From the NCBI GenBank assembly GCA_008692225.1, contig VICG01000001.1, positions 4,174,824 to 4,238,823 on the forward strand: a stretch of 64,000 nt of DNA, given 5' to 3'. Made by a program: the position numbers and the translations under genes. Positions 61,508-64,000 of this stretch are shown here, piece after piece (position 1 is the stretch's first letter; every line of letters begins with the position of its first letter). The stretch is from Monilinia fructicola (lineage: Eukaryota > Ascomycota > Leotiomycetes > Helotiales > Sclerotiniaceae). The notes beneath the pieces are model-generated. The model was not told the DNA's origin and ran no database searches. It saw only the letters and a program-made list of their open reading frames with translations.

Positions 61508-62574
61508 CTAATAACTATTCTATGAAATTTTTTCGCGGGCCATTACCGGTGGTGGCCTTATTTCGATAAGGGGGGTGAATAATGGCCCGCGAAAAAATAG
61601 TTCGAAATCGGCCACCATTATAATTCGCTTAAATATTAATATAATTTAAAATTTTAAAATTGTATATTATAAAGCTTTATTTAAATTATTTCATATATAA
61701 AATTTATTTTAAATTATCTTCAATATTGAAAGGATCTTATACACATTTTAATATATTAGTCATTTTGGTAGTATGTAGGGTAAAGCCATTTCGAACAAAA
61801 GGGAGTGGTAACCTAACAAAATATTCATTTACAAATTCGAATTTATTATTACTCTTAATTAGCTTAAATCTTTAATATAAATTAAAAATTTAAAATATTA
61901 TATAATAAAGATTTATTTAAATATTTTATATATAAAATTTATTTTAAATTATCTTTAAAATTGAAGGATTTATACCAGTTTGAAATTATTAAGTTATATA
62001 AAAATAATTAGCCAAAGTAAGGGTATTATAGATAGTAATAGAAATTTCCAAAAAATATAATATTTTAAATAACATTTTTTAATATATTAATATTAATTCA
62101 ATCTTTATATTATAAAAATCTAAAAAAAGCTAATATTCAAATTAAAACAAATAAGCAGAGGGCTTTATAACATATTTTTTAAAATTTTCGAAAATTCGAA
62201 TTATTTATTAATAAAGGTATAATATATATTTTAAAATAAGTAAGCTAATTTGTTTAAATGTAATAAATTACTACGGGTATATTTATGCTAATCCTATTAA
62301 CTTAATTTTATTAAGTATAAATGGAACTTTTAGGGGGTAATACCCTTAATAAAAGACAGGGGTATCCTAATTGTATTATTAATCTTGATTAGTAATACAA
62401 TTTGTAATCCTCTGCATATATGCTAACCTCTTTGATTTGTTAGGCCCAATACCCTCTTAACAAAAAACAAAAAAGCTTTGTTTTACATTAATATATATAA
62501 GTTTGGCTATAAATGACAAAATAAAGAATATTTAACCTCAATAAAATATTCTGGGTAATTACATTTGGATACCT
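61508..62574 (+). repeat. Subtelomeric unit 4
   Basis: About 1.07 kb. Hairpin arms 61528-61545 and 61580-61597 match 18 of 18 although both differ from unit 1 at two paired positions. The TATA-like element is at about 62490-62516. The open frame at 61660-61875 is repeat sequence, not a gene. Confidence 0.8.
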
Positions 62575-63906
62575 CTAATAACTATTCTATAAATTTTTTC
62601 ACGGGACTACCACCGGTGGTGGCCTATTTCGACAGGGGGGGTAATAGCCCGCGAAAAATAGTCTTGAATTCGGCCATTATCATATTTCGCTTTAAATATT
62701 GAATATAATTTAAAAATTTAAAATCTTATATTATAAAGCTTTTCATTTAAATTATTTAAATCATATATGAAAATTTTTTTTAAATTATCTCAAATAATTG
62801 AAAGAATCTATACAAATTTTAATATATTAGTATTTTGGTGGTATGTGGGGTAAAGCCATTTCGATAGGGGGGTGGTGGCCTTAACAAAATATTCATTCAA
62901 ATTCAATTTAATTCATTATCACTCTAATTAGCTTAAATCTTTATACAAATTAAAAATTCGCAATACTATATAATAGGAATTTATTTAAATTCTATATATA
63001 TATAATTTATTTTAAATTATCTCAAAAATTAAAGAATCTGTACTAGTTTGAATTATTAGTTATGGAAAAGCGTTTAACTAGGGTGATGTGGGGTAGTAGT
63101 ATTTCGAAAAAATAATATATTTTAAATAATATTTTAATTTATTAATATTAATTTAATCTTATATTATAAAAATTTAAAAAAAAGCTAATATCAAATTAAA
63201 ACAAGCAGGGGGCTTTATAACATTTTTGAAAATTTCAAAATTTGAATTATTTATTATAAACGTATAATATATATTTTAAAATAAGTGAACTAATTTATTC
63301 AAACGTGACAAACTACTGCGGGTACATTTATGCTGATCCTATTAGCTCAAAACCATTAGGTATAAGTGGAACTTTCAGGGGGTAATACCCTAGTAAGAGA
63401 CAGGGGTATCCTGATCGTATTATTAATCTGATTAGTAATACAATTTATAATCCTCCGCATATATGCTAACCTCTGATTCGTTGAGCCCAACACCCTCTAA
63501 CAAAGAACGAAAAAGCCTCGTTTTACGTTAGTATATATAAGTTCGGCTATAAATAGCAGAGTGGGGAATATATTTCATATTCTAAGTAGTTACGTTTGGA
63601 CACCTCTTTTATTTTTTTTTAATTTTGAATTTTTTAAATATTATTTATTTAAATATTAATATTATTTATTTTAATATTATTTTAATTATAATCATTATTT
63701 TATTCATTATTATTAATATCATTTTATTTATTATAATTAGAGTTATTAATAATATTTTCTTTATTATTATTATAATTATTAATAATATTTTATATTAATA
63801 TAATATTTAAAATGAAAGTATTAACCCCGTAGGGGTAACCGCTACAGGGATTGGGAAAAGAAAATACCCCCGTAGGGGTAACCGCTATCGCTATTTTAAA
63901 AAAAAA
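62575..63906 (+). repeat. Subtelomeric unit 5, next to the telomere
   Basis: About 1.33 kb and the least AT-drifted copy. The hairpin arms are imperfect. The TATA-like element (63531-63559) lies about 350 bp before the telomere. It ends in two copies of CCCCGTAGGGGTAACCGCTA (63825-63844 and 63868-63887, 43-bp period). Confidence 0.8.
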
Positions 63907-63915
63907 GGGTTAGGG

Positions 63916-63947
<32 letters not shown>

Positions 63948-64000
63948 AGGGTTAGGGTTAGGGTTAGGGTTAGGGTTAGGGTTAGGGTTAGGGTTAGGGT
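63907..64000 (+). repeat. Telomere, (TTAGGG)n
   Basis: About 15 TTAGGG units run to the window end in the outward G-rich orientation. Two variants (a TTTAGGG and a TAGGG) occur near 63938-63952, inside the otherwise regular array. The chromosome arm is therefore complete here. Confidence 0.98.

Noticed and set aside
61660..61875. 71-codon open frame in the subtelomeric array
   Set aside because: It lies inside repeat unit 4, is not kept open in sister units, and has no coding character.

Overview
The window is the right-hand end of a chromosome from a filamentous ascomycete. Short GT-AG introns with ACTAAC/CTAAC-type branch sites occur throughout, CT-rich leaders precede several start codons, and the last bases are a (TTAGGG)n telomere facing outward. 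AT-rich, C-to-T decayed subtelomeric repeats and the protein families suggest a leotiomycete of the Botrytis/Sclerotinia type; that placement is inference. All gene models were spliced by hand. The exon lengths of every multi-exon model add up to whole codons.

Layout: 400-5219 (+) pyruvate carboxylase. 7314-22050 is an N-acetylglucosamine (GlcNAc) catabolic cluster: an NGS1/NAG3-type GH3-GNAT protein (-), GlcNAc-6-P deacetylase (+), glucosamine-6-P deaminase (-) and a divergent hexokinase (+). Then follow an Srs2-type helicase (22734-25800, +), a possible 41-residue Cys-rich protein (26845-27024, +), a C2H2/Zn2Cys6 regulator (28483-30826, +), Rtf2 (34307-35302, -) divergent from TOR kinase (35894-43410, +), a J-domain/zinc-ribbon protein (44575-45433, +), a 14-TM MFS exporter (46975-48774, +), a type-B carboxylesterase (49389-51044, +), an unrecognised RG-rich protein (54074-55112, +) and a ketopantoate reductase-family enzyme (56214-57242, -). 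From about 57450 the DNA becomes very AT-rich. Five head-to-tail subtelomeric units, each opening with a GC-rich hairpin, lead to the telomere at 63907-64000. A solo LTR sits in the first unit.

How the genes work together: the hexokinase would phosphorylate GlcNAc, the deacetylase releases acetate, and the deaminase yields fructose-6-P plus ammonia. The GH3-GNAT protein is the likely GlcNAc sensor/chromatin activator, because its GH3 catalytic residues are replaced. No GlcNAc transporter and no NDT80/RON1-type regulator is present here.

The most striking single observation is in pyruvate carboxylase. Its sixth-codon-block junction before the LNPAKKYN motif can only be spliced in frame if a 55-nt intron sits between the G and the T of the donor of a larger intron. 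This is a spliceosomal twin intron (stwintron). Other points of note are covarying arms in the subtelomeric hairpins, a conserved TATA-like element aimed at the telomere in every unit, and a 12-bp repeat array with an inverted copy in the rtf2/TOR divergent promoter.
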